In this document: in pieces, positions 37,641 to 50,515 of the stretch
Position numbering within the stretch: the first letter of the stretch is position 1
Layout: every line of letters begins with the position of its first letter
NCBI GenBank assembly: GCA_963277665.1
Contig: OY728166.1
Coordinates: forward strand, 547,643,219 to 547,707,218
Direction of reading: 5' to 3'
Length of the DNA: 64,000 bases
From: Viscum album
Taxonomy: Eukaryota > Streptophyta > Magnoliopsida > Santalales > Viscaceae
The notes under the pieces: model-generated
Databases searched by the model: none
The model's input: only the letters and a program-made list of their open reading frames with translations
What the model was told of the DNA's origin: nothing
Position numbers and translations under genes: made by a program

Positions 37641-38295
37641 CAAGCATTCCAGGTGGTGGGAAGTATAAATAGAGCAGAAGATCCCAAACATGTCGACTAT
37701 GTGGCTCAGTTTCAGAAGCATAACCCACCCGTTGTTAGGGGTGATGCAGACCCAGAAAGTGAAGAGGCATGGCTATCACGAATAAATAGAATTTTTTAAT
37801 TCTTGGGAACCCCAACAGATCTGAAGGTCAAGATAGAAACATATAAGCTGGATGATAGTTCCCTTCAATGGTGGGAGTTGGTAGTCCAAGATGAGATGGA
37901 CCAGGGTATGATGTGGGAAACCTTTGAGGAATTTTTTAATAAACAATTCTACCCTCATACGATCAAGATTTAGCGTACAATTTATTTTTTCAGTTTGATG
38001 AAAGAACATATATTCGTAATGGAGTATGCAGCTATGTTTATGAGCTTAGTGTGGTTTGCACATGAGTTGGTGGGTAGCACATCACTGAAAGCAAGGATCA
38101 TCGAGGCGGGCTTGAGGTAGGAAATCCGTTCTAAAATAGCGGTGATGTGTATCATGGAATACATAGAAAAGGTAAATCGAGACTCGGTAGGTGAGCGAGA
38201 TTTTCTGGGAACTCCGGGCGGATGAATAATTATAATACCCACAAGGACTAGTGGGAACTCTAACGTTGGGTTCAAGCGAAAGAGGGACACATATT
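37641..38295 (+). pseudogene. Gag pseudogene of element D (capsid core)
   Basis: The frame from about 37700 reads HVDYVAQFQKHNPPVVRGD, then DPESEEAWLSRINRIF, a stop, then FLGTPTDLKVKIETYKLDD and WWELVVQDEM, then WETFEEFFNKQFYP. These are the ordered landmarks of the plant Ty3/gypsy capsid domain (WL, then YKL, WW, W-x-x-F-x-x-x-F-x-x-x-Y-P). Later come MKEHIFVMEYAAMFMSL and LKARIIEAGLR. A post-core basic segment ([12 protein letters not shown], about 38248-38283) is out of frame. The zinc knuckle is missing. Premature stops at about 37797, 37972 and 38118 show it is dead. Confidence 0.82.
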
Positions 38296-38316
38296 TTTAA
38301 TGCGGGAGCACGACGC

Positions 38317-40728
38317 AAAATGATTGCACCAGCGGTGTTCATGGAATTAATGTATCAGATATTTCAGAGATATTTGGATTCATTCGTGGTGGTGTTTGTG
38401 GATGATATTCTCGTGTATTCAAAGACAAGGGAAGAGCATGAACATCACTTGGCGATAGTTCTAGGTATATTGAGAGATCATCAGTTCTATTGCAAATTTT
38501 CAAAATGTGACTTTTGGATACAAGACGATCATTTTCTTGGCCATGTGTTTTCTGAATAGGTTGTTTCATTAGATGAAGAAAAGATAGAGGTCGTTATCTC
38601 ATGGAAACCACCAATGAATGTATTTGAGATACTGAGTTTCCTTGGTCTATCTGGGTATTATCCACGTTTTATTTGTGACTTTTCATGGTTATCTTCACCA
38701 ATGACAGCTTTGTCAAGGAAGAATGTTCCATTCCAATGGAATGAACAGTGTCATCAGTGTTTCGATGAGCTAATGGGTCGCCTTAAATTAGCACAAATCT
38801 TGGTTTTTCCAGAACCGGGGAAAGGGTATGTGGTGTATTGTGATGCGTCGGGATCAGGGTTGGTGTGTGTTCTTATGCAATGGGATCATGTGTTTGCGTA
38901 TGGTTCACGACAGTTGATGGTGCATGAGAAGAACTACCCAACTCACGATTTGAAGTTGGAGGCAATGGTCCATGCATTGAAAATCTGGCTCCATTATCTC
39001 TTCGGTGAGAAATTCACAATCTACATGGATCGTAAGAGGGTGAAGCACATTTTCTCATAATGGGATCTGAACTTGATGCAAAGGAGATGGATGGAATATA
39101 TCCAGATGTTTAATTTTGACTTAATGTACACACTGGGTAATGTAAATTTTGTGGCCGATGAATTATGTAGGAATTCATATGCTCCGGTGGTGAAACATGC
39201 ATCCGACTAGTGGAAGTTGATGTCAGTGATAGCCGACATGCAGCTAGAAGGTGAGGAACAAGATGATAAAGTGGTCTTCTTTTCAGTTTCATTGATTCTT
39301 GACTTGGCAGGCCTAGTTAAAGAAGTGTAGATGTCAGATTCAAAGTGTGAGACCATGAGGTCGAAACTCAATGGTGGTGAGACCATTTAGGGTTTGCAGC
39401 TGAATAAAGAATCATTTTTGTGTTTCCGGAAACAGATAGTTGCACCCGTGTCTTGTTAAGAGGATATTATCTGGGCGTACCATCATTCCAGGTGGGTTGT
39501 TCACCCAGGAATTCAGATGATGTATAAGGAATTGAAAGCGATGTTCTGGTGGGATGAAATGAAAAGAAGAGTGGCTGAATTCGTTTTACGATGCTTGACT
39601 TTCCAGCAGGTCATGTTAGAGAACCAGAGGCCAGTAGGAATGTTGCAGTCTTTACCTATCCCTATTTTGAAATGGGAGTAGATAGAGATGGATTTTGTCA
39701 CAGGTCTCCCAAGAACAGTCAGAAAACACGATTCCATTTGGGTGATAGTGGATTGGCTAACGAAGTTTCCCCATTTCATTCCAATTCATGAATCTCATAC
39801 GATGGAGGATCTGTCCAAAATCTATGTCCGGGAGGTGGTAAAGAGGCATGGTGTTCCGGTTTCGATCACATCAGATAGATATCTGAGGTTTACATCCCAT
39901 TTTAGGAAATCATTGCATGAATCCCTTGGAACAAAGTTGACCATGAGTATGGCATATCACCCTCAGACTGATGCCCAATACGAGAGGAAGAATCAAACCT
40001 TGGAAGATATGTTGCGGGATTCTGTGATGGATTTTTGTGGCTCGTGGGAGGAGCACAAATCCTTGATTGAATTATAGAATAATAATAGTTATCAAGCATC
40101 CATACATATGGCTCCATTTGATGAAATGTATGGGTGGTCATGTTATTCTCCACTATGTTGGGTGGAAATGGGTGAGTCCTCGATGGTTAGACCAAGTCTT
40201 GTCCAGGAGACTACAGAAAATGTCAAGTTGATCAAGAAGAGGATGGAGACAACACAGAGTCATCAGAAATCGTATGTAGATCATCGTCAATGGCCATTTT
40301 CAATCAAGGCGAGTGATCATGTTTTCATGAGGATTTCTCCTCGGTTGGGACATCGTCGGTTTGGTAAATAAGGAAAGTTATCTCTGAGGTACATTAAATC
40401 TTTTTAGATTGCTAATCGGGTTGGTGAGGTGGTCTATCAGTTGGCTTTTCCAACTAGGTTCAGTGTGGTACACAATGTGTTTCATGTGTCGCAGTTGAAA
40501 TTGTACCAGATGGATCGGGGCCTTGTTATTTGACAGGATCATGTTGAGCTAGAGTCGTATGCTTCGTTGGTGCACGTGCCAGTGCAGGTTGTGGATAGGC
40601 AAAAGAAAGAAATTCATGGTAAAATCATCATCCTAGTTTGGGTATTGTGGAAACATGGAAAGATCCAGGATGAAACATGGGAACGAGAGAAATAAATGGC
40701 CAAGCAGTGGCCCAAGCTCTTTCAGTAA
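38317..40728 (+). pseudogene. Pol pseudogene of element D: partial RT, RNase H, integrase, chromodomain
   Basis: One unbroken reading frame from 38317 to the natural stop at 40726 with no frameshift but 12 internal stops (38557, 39058, 39208, 39328, 39388, 39457, 39679, 40075, 40369, 40405, 40531, 40693). RT begins midway at [13 protein letters not shown] and keeps [10 protein letters not shown] (catalytic Asp pair, 38395-38406). RNase H keeps VYCDASGSG, LEAMVHALKIW and IYMDRKRVKHIF. The integrase zinc region has HHSRWVVHPG and CLTFQQ (second Cys lost). The integrase core keeps the DD35E triad (Asp 39691, Asp 39874, Glu 39982). The C-terminal end, PVQVVDRQKK to DETWERE, resembles a chromodomain. 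Protease and the first RT Asp are deleted. Confidence 0.88.
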
Positions 40729-40767
40729 AGGGTGGGTCCATTACTTTCTGAGGATAGAAATTCCAAT

Positions 40768-40778
40768 GGTGGGTAGAA
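40768..40778 (+). other. Polypurine tract of element D
   Basis: GGTGGGTAGAA directly before the TGTATTACC start of the 3' LTR; one purine position has changed to T, as expected in a decayed element. Confidence 0.7.
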
Positions 40779-41061
40779 TGTATTACCAATGGTTTGAGTT
40801 ATGGAGCCTTTTTTATTCCCTTTTATGTGTTTAAAGTTCATGGAATGAGTTGGGAAGAGGTTGGGAGAGTTTGGAATGAATTTGGAAGAATTTGGATGCT
40901 TTTAAAGGGGCACATAGTTTGCGCACAGATTGTGAAAACCGTGCAAATGCTCCAGAAAACCGTGAAGGGGGAGGCAGTAGGCTTCGCACGGACTGCGCCC
41001 ATTTTTCCAAACTGTGCGAGGATATTGTGTGGGACCCTACTCTCAAGGTAGTGGCATGCAC

Positions 41062-41102
41062 ACGGTTAGCGCACGTTTTTCCAAACCGTGCGTGCTAACC
41101 GT
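41062..41102 (+). promoter_or_regulatory. Strong hairpin in D 3' LTR
   Basis: ACGGTTAGC (41062-41070) pairs with GCTAACCGT (41094-41102), and GCACG (41071-41075) with CGTGC (41087-41091), leaving a 2-base bulge and an 11-base loop. It sits at the end of a GC-rich block made of several GCGCACGGTT/AACCGTGCG-like pieces. Confidence 0.65.
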
Positions 41103-41862
41103 ACGACCACATAATGTTGGGGTTTTTATGTCCAGGCTCCCTCGGGCTTGACCTAAAACACTCATCTTTTAATCCCACTAGAGCCTCACTCAGGATATTC
41201 GTTTCTCATGGGCTAGATGGGATCCTCCACTCATTTTGAAAGGGTTATGAAGAGGATTCTAGAGGGTCTGAAGGAGACTTCTCACAGGTAATTCTTCTCC
41301 CATGGTTCTTTTGTGTTTTCCTCTAGATCTGCTCTTCCCACCTTCTTGGTTTTCTAGATCTACACTTTTTGTGTGTATATAGAGGGTTTTTTTCCTAAGA
41401 TGCAATCGTTTGGGCCCATTGATGTTAGGCAAGGGTTTCTAAGGAATTTTCAAGGAGGTGTTCTACCGGATTGAGGTGCAATTGTGAGATAGGTCGATTT
41501 TACCAAACCCTAAAAGGTAGGTGGCTTCTCTCTTGACTCCACATGGTGGAATTTTGTGGTTTATTTACAATTAAATTAGTTGTTTGAAATTTAATTTGGT
41601 AATCATGTGGAAAATATGTTGGAAAATGTATGGGTGAAGAAATGGGGGGTTTTGGCATCAAATAGGGATTTTTGGGTGAAATGGGTTTTGTTGGAAATGG
41701 ATTCAATTGGATGATTTTAAAATGTTGATTTTAAAATGAAAACGACCTTGAGCATGAGAATGGCTTGTGATAGTATTTGAAATAATGTGTGATATTGTGT
41801 GGCTTGTGCTTATGTGTATATAGATGGGATGTTGTTTTGGAATGTATTGTGATGTTGTGGGG

Positions 41863-41988
41863 TGGTCGAGAAAGTGCCACTATAATCATGGTGATGGATG
41901 GATAATGTTCGGAAGGGCCACCATCAAGGCAAGTTGCCGAGAAAGTAACACTTGTTGGGTTTTAAACAGTTTGGCCGAGAAAGTACCC
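41863..41988 (+). repeat. Triple GAGAAAGT motif, D 3' LTR
   Basis: TGGTCGAGAAAGTGCC (41863), TTGCCGAGAAAGTAAC (41934) and TTGGCCGAGAAAGTACCC (41971), spaced as in the 5' LTR. Confidence 0.7.
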
Positions 41989-42607
41989 CCCATTTTTGGT
42001 TGATTTATTGACTATATAATGTTTTTATATGGGCCTTGTGAGTGAAATATGAACATGGTAACGACATGTGTCTTGATTGTGGGGGCTTTCCCTTGTGTAG
42101 CATGTTTGGATTTTGTAATCAGTTTTCAAATGGAATTGTTTTATATAAACTATTTTATATAAAGGTGATAGATGTTTATCCTAGTGGCATGTGTAGGGAA
42201 GTCATCTGGGGAAATCATACTGAGTAGTTTTACTCACCGACTACTTTGTCACATTGGTGTCTTTGCAGATGTAGTATACCAGGACATGGGAAAAGGTTTG
42301 GCATCACCTTTTTTTAGCGGTGCCTCATGATGCTTGGTGGGGCAACGAGTTTGGAGCTGGAGTGGAGCTGTTGAGGTGTCACAGATTGTCGTGGTTGTCT
42401 TTTAGTTTCTATTGTACTCTGATGATTCATAAATTTTCAATTTTATGAACATTGGGTTGTTATGGTATGGTTGGTTTTTCTAAAATCCATGCACTATAGT
42501 TGTTGGTTGGTTGGGTTATCCTCTTGAGGGAAAATCATTCCCCACTTTTCTCTGGAAGCCCTTGGCATTTATTTCTATCATTTGGTGCCTTTGGAATGTT
42601 GCTTAAG

Positions 42608-42718
42608 GTATTCTGATATCAATTCTCAATATCAAATTGTTTTGATGTTTGAAGAGTGTAGGGGTGTTGTCCATTTATATGTTGGAGGAGGAAACATAAG
42701 TAATATTTGAAAAGATAA
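42608..42718. other. Junction between element D and L3
   Basis: 111 bases that belong to neither LTR. A purine run (TTGGAGGAGGAAAC near 42684) could be a displaced polypurine tract, but it is 22 bases from the L3 start. Confidence 0.35.
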
Positions 42719-45599
42719 TGTGATACCCGTATTTTTCAAAAGAAAATCCCCCAAAATGTGTATTTATTAGACTATAGTGGTTATAATTTTTAAATATGTA
42801 CCTGAAATAGGATTTTTTATTAGTTTTAGGTAGTTTTAACTCCAAACATTTTAGTTATCACCCCCACCGATAAACCAATTTTTACTTTAACTGTGGTATG
42901 TAATTTATCATAATTTAAGTAATTATTATGGTAAAAATATATTTTGAAAATACTAAGTAATAAAAAATATAAGTGTTCATAATATAAAATATATTCATAT
43001 ATAATAAATTTATTTATGTGGAAGATTCAATATGAGGATAAATCACAAACATGACTCAAGAGATGTTTTCTAAAGAGAAAATTCTCAAAATATGGAATAT
43101 TTTCAGATCAATATTTAAAATGAAATTGATTCAAATGATCGAAATACATTAAATTTTACTATAATTGAAATAATTTTAATTTTAAACTAATTAAAAATAC
43201 AATTATACATTGTAAATAATTTAATGGAAAAAGAATCATTCAATAAAAACCAGTCTATTGACTATTCATGGAAAATTAACTATTAAAAAACATTTGAAAA
43301 ACTGACTAAATAATATTTTTTGTATTTACATTTATGAAAATTTCTTTTTAGCGAAAATAATATTTCTAAATGTTTTAATATTTATTTTTAAATTCTCTAT
43401 GAAAATTTTGAATAATAAACCTTTCCAAAAAATATTCTCCTTCAAAAAAACCTCCTTCTCTTTTATATGGTTCTTATTTTATATCATAGAATAATATAAA
43501 AATAGAATTTACTATATACATGTGTAAAAAAATAATTTCATAAATTTGTGATTTCTGTTCATACTCATCATACCAAGAGATACATTATAGTATTCATTTT
43601 TATATAATAACATTTTAATAGAGTATTTCATATCATTCGAACTCAGTGTTGAGTGAATTTAAAGATATCAAAGAAATTTAATTTATTTATAATAAAATAT
43701 AATATAATTTCTCATGGTATTAAATTCATTATTAATATTTTTGTTTCATTTCATATAGGATATCTAATATTTTATTCCTATTTTAAAATCAATATGTGTT
43801 ACAAGTGTTATTATGTAATAGATGTATAATACTCCTATATTTTATATATAGGTGGTTCGAAGACATATGTTTGATGTTGATGCAAATGTAATGGTTTCAC
43901 ATTGCATGTTTACTTCTATGAAATATTTTCTATATTCATATTTTTTTCCGATGTGTTGGGTATATACTTCTCCTTTGATATTCTATAAGAGAAATATAAT
44001 TATATTCATGTAATTTATATCCTCCTTTGATGATATTTATAATATGAGTCTTATGATTCCAATGTTACTAAATTAGTATGGGTTTACTTTTATATCTCAT
44101 CATTATTTAGGATTGTTTTTTATTAAGTATACCTTGGGTAATTAATTTAATATTTTAAAAAAAACGCAATCTATTTTCTTTTCCTTTTCTTATACGTGTA
44201 CTTTTTAGAGTAATACTACAAATTTTCCACTATTTGGTAATTAAATATATTGAAATAATTTTCTTAATAAAAATATGAATTTAATTATTTATTCATCCTG
44301 AAATTATATTTTTTTAAAATTAATATTCTGGAAAAAAATTCAAATTACATTAATCTTCGAAAAATTATTTTTAGAACATTAGATTTCCATTTTTTAAAAT
44401 GTTTTTAAATTTATCGTCCATACATTTTAACAACACTGTCTACTTTGGAATTTTCTGAAAATGTGAAAGGAACTGATGTTTCATCCTACATTGCATGAAT
44501 AAAATTTCTAACTATTACGAGGACTCATTATTTTAAAGATTTCATTTCATGAATTTAATGAATATTTACAAATAAAATTATTTTCAAAGTAGTATTTGAA
44601 AAAAAATTGATTTTATAATTTAAAATTGCCCTTTCCAAATATATATTTTCAATGAAAAGTTTATGGTATTTCTATTAATCCATGAAATGTACCCTTAATT
44701 TTAATTTTTATTCACTAGGGATATGTTTTATTTTAATAATCCGTATTATTTATTTATATTGTTTATAATAAATTATACTAAGGATGTACAATTTTAGTAT
44801 CATTTAGAATATTACTCTACATGGTTTGTCAATATATTTATTTTATAGGTTTATGTATATTCAATTCTACCAACAGTTTTTTAATATAAATTCCTATATT
44901 GATTATGTTTCACTCTATGATTAATTAATTGTATATAGTAACTGATTTTGGGCTCAATTAAAGGTATCCCTTGGATGGATGGACGAGTTTCATGAGACAA
45001 ATAATTTGGAGTTATTATATGATTTTATACCCACATATTTAAACTATATTATGAAATGTCTTAATGGTTTAAGATTTCCAAAATTATATATTCCATTATT
45101 TTGCGATCATTTGTTGACACCCTTCTGATTTTATGATTAGTTATATTATTCATGGAATACGTTTCCATATTATGTGATTATTTATTGCTTTATTTTATTA
45201 TCATTTTTTATACCATAATATTTTCCTTTAATGATTAAATGTCATGTTTATCAGTTATTCACCATCCCATATTTATTATTATTCATTTTTAATGATATCT
45301 TTTATTGTATTCTTAACCTTATTATGTATATAAGCTCACACCACTATTATGTTTAATATTCCAATAATAACCATAAGTGTATTGTAACCGATATATAGGG
45401 ATATTCTAAGGGGAATAATGGAATTATTAATTAAAATAATGTTTATTTTATGTTTTCACATGTATATGACCTTAATTTATTTTTCAACTAAACCAATAAT
45501 ACTAAATTATTTGGTCCTTCATGATGTGACTTCTTATGTCTATAGAAAATTTATTACTATAGACACTAGATCTGGGATATTGGGTTCACGACCATTACA
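42719..45599 (+). repeat. Decayed LTR L3
   Basis: Starts TGTGATACCCG and ends ACGACCATTACA, with an end region (CTAGATCTGGGATATTGGGTTC) resembling the last 35 bases of the E LTR. A segment at 44966-45000 (CCCTTGGATGG..ACGAGTTTCATGAGAC) matches the E LTR at about 16313-16345 and lies the expected ~630 bases from the end. No primer site follows, so it may be a solo LTR or part of a rearranged element. A second partial copy of its 5' part lies at 10090-10870. Confidence 0.55.
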
Positions 45600-47211
45600 A
45601 GGACTTTGTAGCTATTTGTATTTATAATCATCTCAAATCCTATCCTTACACTACTAGTTTTCTTATATATTGGATTGCTAATTATTTTTATTAAGGAAAT
45701 CACTTATATCTTGTATAATTGGTATAGTCCTGCATTAGATATCATTATATTTTCATTATGATGAATGTGCACCATATACATTATAAATTATGCAATTCAT
45801 GTCTATAAGATACTTCATGGATTTGTATTTATATTATTTTTTACTTTTCATCCAATTCAACTATTGAACAACATGTCTATATAGTATTAAAATTATCCCC
45901 ATGATTTTATTACAACTCCCCACTAATAAAAACTCATGTAGGACATTTCATCCTTCAACTACTGGAAATATAACACAATCTTCTAAAATTCATCATGTAT
46001 GGAACCTATTAATACATGGATATATTTTTGGTATCTCTATTGTATTTATGAGTGGTATCACAGATGGATGCGTATTTTATGGATTTTCATTATTACTCTA
46101 TCTTGATATCTACTAATCTAAAATCTTTGGCTAAACTGTTTTCCAACAGATAGTAGATTTTAAGAGGAAGGATATTTTTTTCCTTACATCTTCTCTCACT
46201 ATGTGATTTTTGGGGAATAATATTTGTATATTATTCCATAATTGTAATTTTCAAGGTGTCTATAAGATCATGGCTAGTATATATTTAATTTCACCTTACA
46301 TATTAATGGAAACATGAGAGTGATCATGAATCCTTTTCTCATATTGATTTTTAGTGCACAAGTGTTGAACCTGTTATGTTCATCTATGGCCCCTATCATG
46401 TAGTAATATTCGATGTTATGTAATTATACTTGTTTTGAAGGATTTATATCTAACAATACGATATTTATTTTTGATATTAAAAATATATATATGGAATGAT
46501 TTTTGGATTTGGTTACTAGAATAAATTCTATAGAATATATAAATATCATTAAATATTTGGGTGTTAATATTGTTTGCTGAAATCTCATCTTTGTTATCTT
46601 TTTCACGTAGATCATTCCAATTGCATCGTTTTTTAATTTCAATGTGGATAGTTCTGAATTTGGGGCCTCAGGACATATATGATGCAATTATATACTCAAA
46701 ACTACTAAAACATTCAAGTGTTTATTTACTCACATCCACGATACGATTATTTTTGATGAGGTAGAATTATGGGTATTCATTCATGTAGTGGATTATGTAA
46801 AAAAAAATTATAGAGAAATATATAGATTGATCATGAATCTATGAAAATGGTTATTCATGATGTGAACCACTTCTATTCTATTACCTTTTGTCTCTATATC
46901 TCATTAAAATATTTTATAGTTTATATAGAAACAATTTTATTTGATGAAACACACATTTTTATTAAATAATACAGAGAGTTTGACCCTTTTAAAATAAAAT
47001 AGTCGAGTATTGGAGTGTCTTTTTTAGCTATTATTTTTCATAATTAATTTATTGATATTCATTTACCAAAGGAGATGGATGATGTCTATAATCAATTTAT
47101 TAAAATTCCCTGTATCATCTATTTGTTCTTTAATAATTTTTTTTGGGAAGTGGTCATTTAGACAACTTTAAAAATATATTTTATTATTAATATAGTTGTT
47201 ATGTGTGTTCA
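45600..47211 (+). other. AT-rich stretch between L3 and L4
   Basis: Could be the residual interior of an L3-L4 element, since both LTRs point the same way. I recognise no Gag or Pol motif. A TGGTATCACAG at 46042 resembles a primer site but is 440 bases past the L3 end. Confidence 0.35.
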
Positions 47212-48313
47212 TGGAATTGACCCAAGTGATTTCAAATTATTCCACCATAACTAGAAGGTTCTAAGAACAAATCATGGATCCATCATTTTTTTCCACAATT
47301 TTTCAAGGAATAGTTGTATTTCTTATAAGCATGTGGGAATTAATGGGATTTGTATATGGTGAGGTGGTTTTAGGTTGCATATAAATTGTAATTTCATGGA
47401 AATTGATGTGTAGTAGTCTGAAAAAATGATATGATTTGATGAAAGGGTTGTGGGATAAGTTTGGGAACATTTTTTAGGATCAATACATATGTAAATCATA
47501 ATTTAGGTTGATCTTATCTTAAACTTTTAATGGTTTGTTTTACATACACCATTTATATATTATTAGGAAACAAGACCCTATGGACTCCCTCTTTATCTAA
47601 ATCAAGCGACTTCTAAATTTAATAATAGATTATTAATATTATCTTTCAAATCCTATTATGGTGGGATACGGCTATAACTATAAGTGTAACTATGGTTTAT
47701 CTATTTTTTGTAGTATGTAATTCCGTAAATAAAATAAACATTAATTCATATTAGTATATATATATATATAACTGAACAGATAACCACTTAGTAAATGATC
47801 ATTAAATTATATGCTCAAACGTAGTAAAAAACTTTCAAATGATAAGTTAATTAATTTGCAGATTTTTTAGTTTTAATTTCATTTTTACATGTAATTTTTA
47901 ATGTCGAATTAAATTAATAGTTAAAGAACATAATTTTATTTTATAATAATTTATATTTATTTAAATTATTTAAAATACATAAAAATAAAATATTATGAAA
48001 TATTATTATTATTCTTTAAAAAATAAGAATTTTCTTCCATTTATTGACAAATAATCCATTTATAGTTACAATATTAACCCCAAAAGTTTAAAAAAATTTA
48101 TTCATTGTAATTGTAAAATGAATTAATCAAGGTAAAAAAGTGATAATGGTAAAAACAAAATATAATATTTTAAATCAAATTAATGGATGATATTATTTTT
48201 ATCCATCATTATAAAATCATTTAAATTATATCATTTTGCGGCCTTTTTCATTGCTAATAAATTTATATAAATTTAATATTTTATTTCATTCTAAGAGATC
48301 CTCTCCCATCACG

Positions 48314-48323
48314 TATAAAAGGG
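48314..48323 (+). promoter_or_regulatory. L4 TATA box
   Basis: TATAAAAGGG followed by AACCTCCTCTCTTCTTCTCA, the same architecture as LTR A and E. Confidence 0.6.
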
Positions 48324-48659
48324 AACCTCCTCTCTTCTTCTCACTACACATCAATGCTATTTTTTTTAGAAAATACATATCCAAATATATTATTATTATC
48401 ATAAAAAAATTATAGTGGTATTATTATGGTTATAACTCCAACTAAAAAGAGTTTAATGTGCAAAAAGATGTTTTTTGAATAAGAGTTATATTGTTTAACC
48501 AAATATTTTAATATTATTTTATCATAAACCAACTAAAAATTTAATGATAATATTTTGAAATAATAATACTATTAATATTCATATATTTATATGTTATTAT
48601 GTTAATTTATCAATAAAATAAATTTCCACATCAATAAAATGGGTAATAAAATCTGTTCT

Positions 48660-48720
48660 TGTGTGTAGAGGACTACCACCTCGTGATCAGATGTAATTCA
48701 CTTTTCATAACCACATATAA
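48660..48720 (+). repeat. ~190-bp series module in L4
   Basis: TGTGTGTAGAGGACTACCACCTC followed by GTGATCAGATGTAATTCA; a second, terminal-type unit lies 185 bases on at 48842 (GTACATGCATACATATGACC). Confidence 0.55.
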
Positions 48721-49231
48721 AAAATGGTTATAATGATGGATATAATAAACATATTGGATATTTATTATATTATTAATATTATTTTGGATCGTTTTATTTT
48801 TATTTAACTATATTTCATTCCCTATATTGAAAATATAAATAGCGTACATGCATACATATGACCTACCGTCTCTATGATCTATCTAATAAATTTTTTGTCT
48901 CTAACTTTTATGGATGAACATAACTATAAGATTAATAAAAATTATATTAATATCATTGATTGAATTTTATATATTGTGGAAGCAAGATCAAATTATTAAT
49001 ACTTGGACTAGAGAACAAAAAAAAACATGCACAAAAAATGAACCATTTAGCACTCGAAACAGTTATATTAGAAATGAATTATTTATAAAATGGTTATTAG
49101 TTGTTCTAAAAAGTAATATATTGTATGATACATACATTTATCGTTCTATGATACATTTATAATGAATATATTTTTGTTATATACTATTTTATAATGTGTA
49201 TGAATTAATAAATGTCTTATGGAGATGGATC

Positions 49232-49250
49232 TCTTTAAAACAGCCTATTT
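49232..49250. repeat. Left copy of ~18-bp target-site duplication
   Basis: TCTTTAAAACAGCCTATTT; the right copy at 50516-50533 differs by one base and one single-base indel. The length suits target-primed reverse transcription. Confidence 0.75.
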
Positions 49251-50515
49251 ACCTCCAAATCCAATTTTTTTGTATTTTTTAAGAGTCCATATTATGGATA
49301 TGTTGGAGCCTCACATTCAAGCTTTCCACACCATCACATCCCAAATTTGAAATTCAAAAGAGAGCCGCAATAACCAAATTTGAAATTCAAAACGACACGC
49401 CTTGGACAAATCATCGTCGAACAACCTCGAGTCACCAAATCTCTTGCAGCGGTCTGCCTCAATCTATGCCCTCGACAGAAAAATCACCATATTCAACTAA
49501 AAATCAACACTTCTAGCAAAGATCACCATCAATCATCCCACTAAATCTATAGACAACAAACATAGAAGACCCCAATAACCTTACCATCGTCGAATCACTT
49601 TCTAAGTGAACAAAATCCATAACCAATCCATCATTTGGAAACAAAACCATTAGAAATACAAATTTCACAAAAATGGAAATAAACCAGATCCATTGAGAAC
49701 ATTCCCAGCAGAAACCTGAAGGCAAAAAAGAATCCATCATGAGCAAAACCTCCTAGAACATCGTTGAATTCTCCAACTATACATCCCAAAACAACATAAA
49801 ACCATCACCCTTGTCCGACTCAGAGAAGAGTTTTGGGATCTTGGTTCCAGAGAGGAGGAAAAGCACCAGAAACGAGCCACAAAATGTCTCTGTGACTAGA
49901 AAACATTGCCATCAGAACCACATGAAACAGAATCACCCAAAAATAAGATCAAATATCGAGGGAACCAGAAGAAAAGAAGACCTTTGTAAAAACATGCCTC
50001 CTCAAGAACCGACTGCTCGCACAGACAAATCCTAGAACCTCTTCAAAAACCATACAGTGAACTGACCTAGAAAAGATTAAGGGATATTGTAGCCAGAGAG
50101 AGTTAGAGAGGATTGGACCTCCATAGAAAGTTTTGAAGAAACCAACACCAACAACCCTATAAAAACATTACTGACGAACCATCATTGCCGAAAAAGAGAG
50201 CGTGACTCCCTCAAAAATCTCCATCAAAGGGCTGAAGAAAAATCATCTTCAACGAGTTGTGAAAGCCGGAAACCGCAACCCAAAACCGCAACCCAAACCA
50301 TCAGATAAAGGAGAAGAAGACGAAGAAGGGGAAATTGAGGTCTTTGAATATTATATAACAAATAGAGAAGGAAAAAATAGCCTCAGATAGAAGAAAAAGA
50401 GATTCATGAAGGCGAGAAATGAGATGGAGCGGCGAGGCGCTCCAAGGCCAGGGGGATGAAACCTTGATTGAGGTGTAGTGCTCTCAGGGGAGCGCTCCGG
50501 GAGAAACAGATCCAT
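49251..50515 (-). mobile_element. 1.27 kb insertion of retroposon type in L4
   Basis: Much richer in G+C than the surrounding LTR and flanked by an 18-bp direct repeat. On the minus strand it begins ATGGATCTGTTTCTCCCGG, has a GC-rich first 200 bases, then a T-rich, mRNA-like body, and ends with an A-rich but not poly(A) stretch (CTTAAAAAATACAAAAAAAT). No ORF above 80 codons is convincing and no RT or endonuclease motif is seen. A 19-bp direct repeat (CCAAATTTGAAATTCAAAA at 49341 and 49374) lies near the end. Options: a truncated LINE lacking its ORFs, a processed pseudogene, or an unclassified non-autonomous retroposon. Confidence 0.5.

Larger units (their letters stand above)
35108..42607 (+). 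mobile_element. Element D: truncated chromovirus (Ty3/gypsy, Tekay/Del-like)
   Basis: Direct repeats 35108-37000 and 40779-42607 flank a 3.78 kb interior with gag, RT, RNase H, integrase and a chromodomain-like end, in the order typical of Ty3/gypsy. The primer site is at 37003 and the polypurine tract at 40768-40778. The right LTR lacks about the last 65 bases, so no duplication can be tested. A deletion removes the Gag knuckle, the protease and the first half of RT. Pol carries 12 premature stops. Confidence 0.88.
40779..42607 (+). repeat. 3' LTR of element D, 3' truncated
   Basis: Colinear with the 5' LTR from TGTATTACCAATGGTTTGAG to GCTTAAG at 42607; the last ~65 LTR bases, including the GTGTTACA end, are missing and unrelated sequence follows. 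Confidence 0.85.

Noticed and set aside
46042..46052. TGGTATCACAG as a primer-binding site for L3
   Set aside because: It is 440 bases after the best L3 end and is not preceded by a GTGTTACA-like terminus.
49225..50515. ATGGATCT/AGATCCAT inverted ends suggesting a DNA transposon in L4
   Set aside because: Only 8 bases, and the left copy lies outside the long direct duplication; an 18-bp duplication is not typical of plant DNA transposons.
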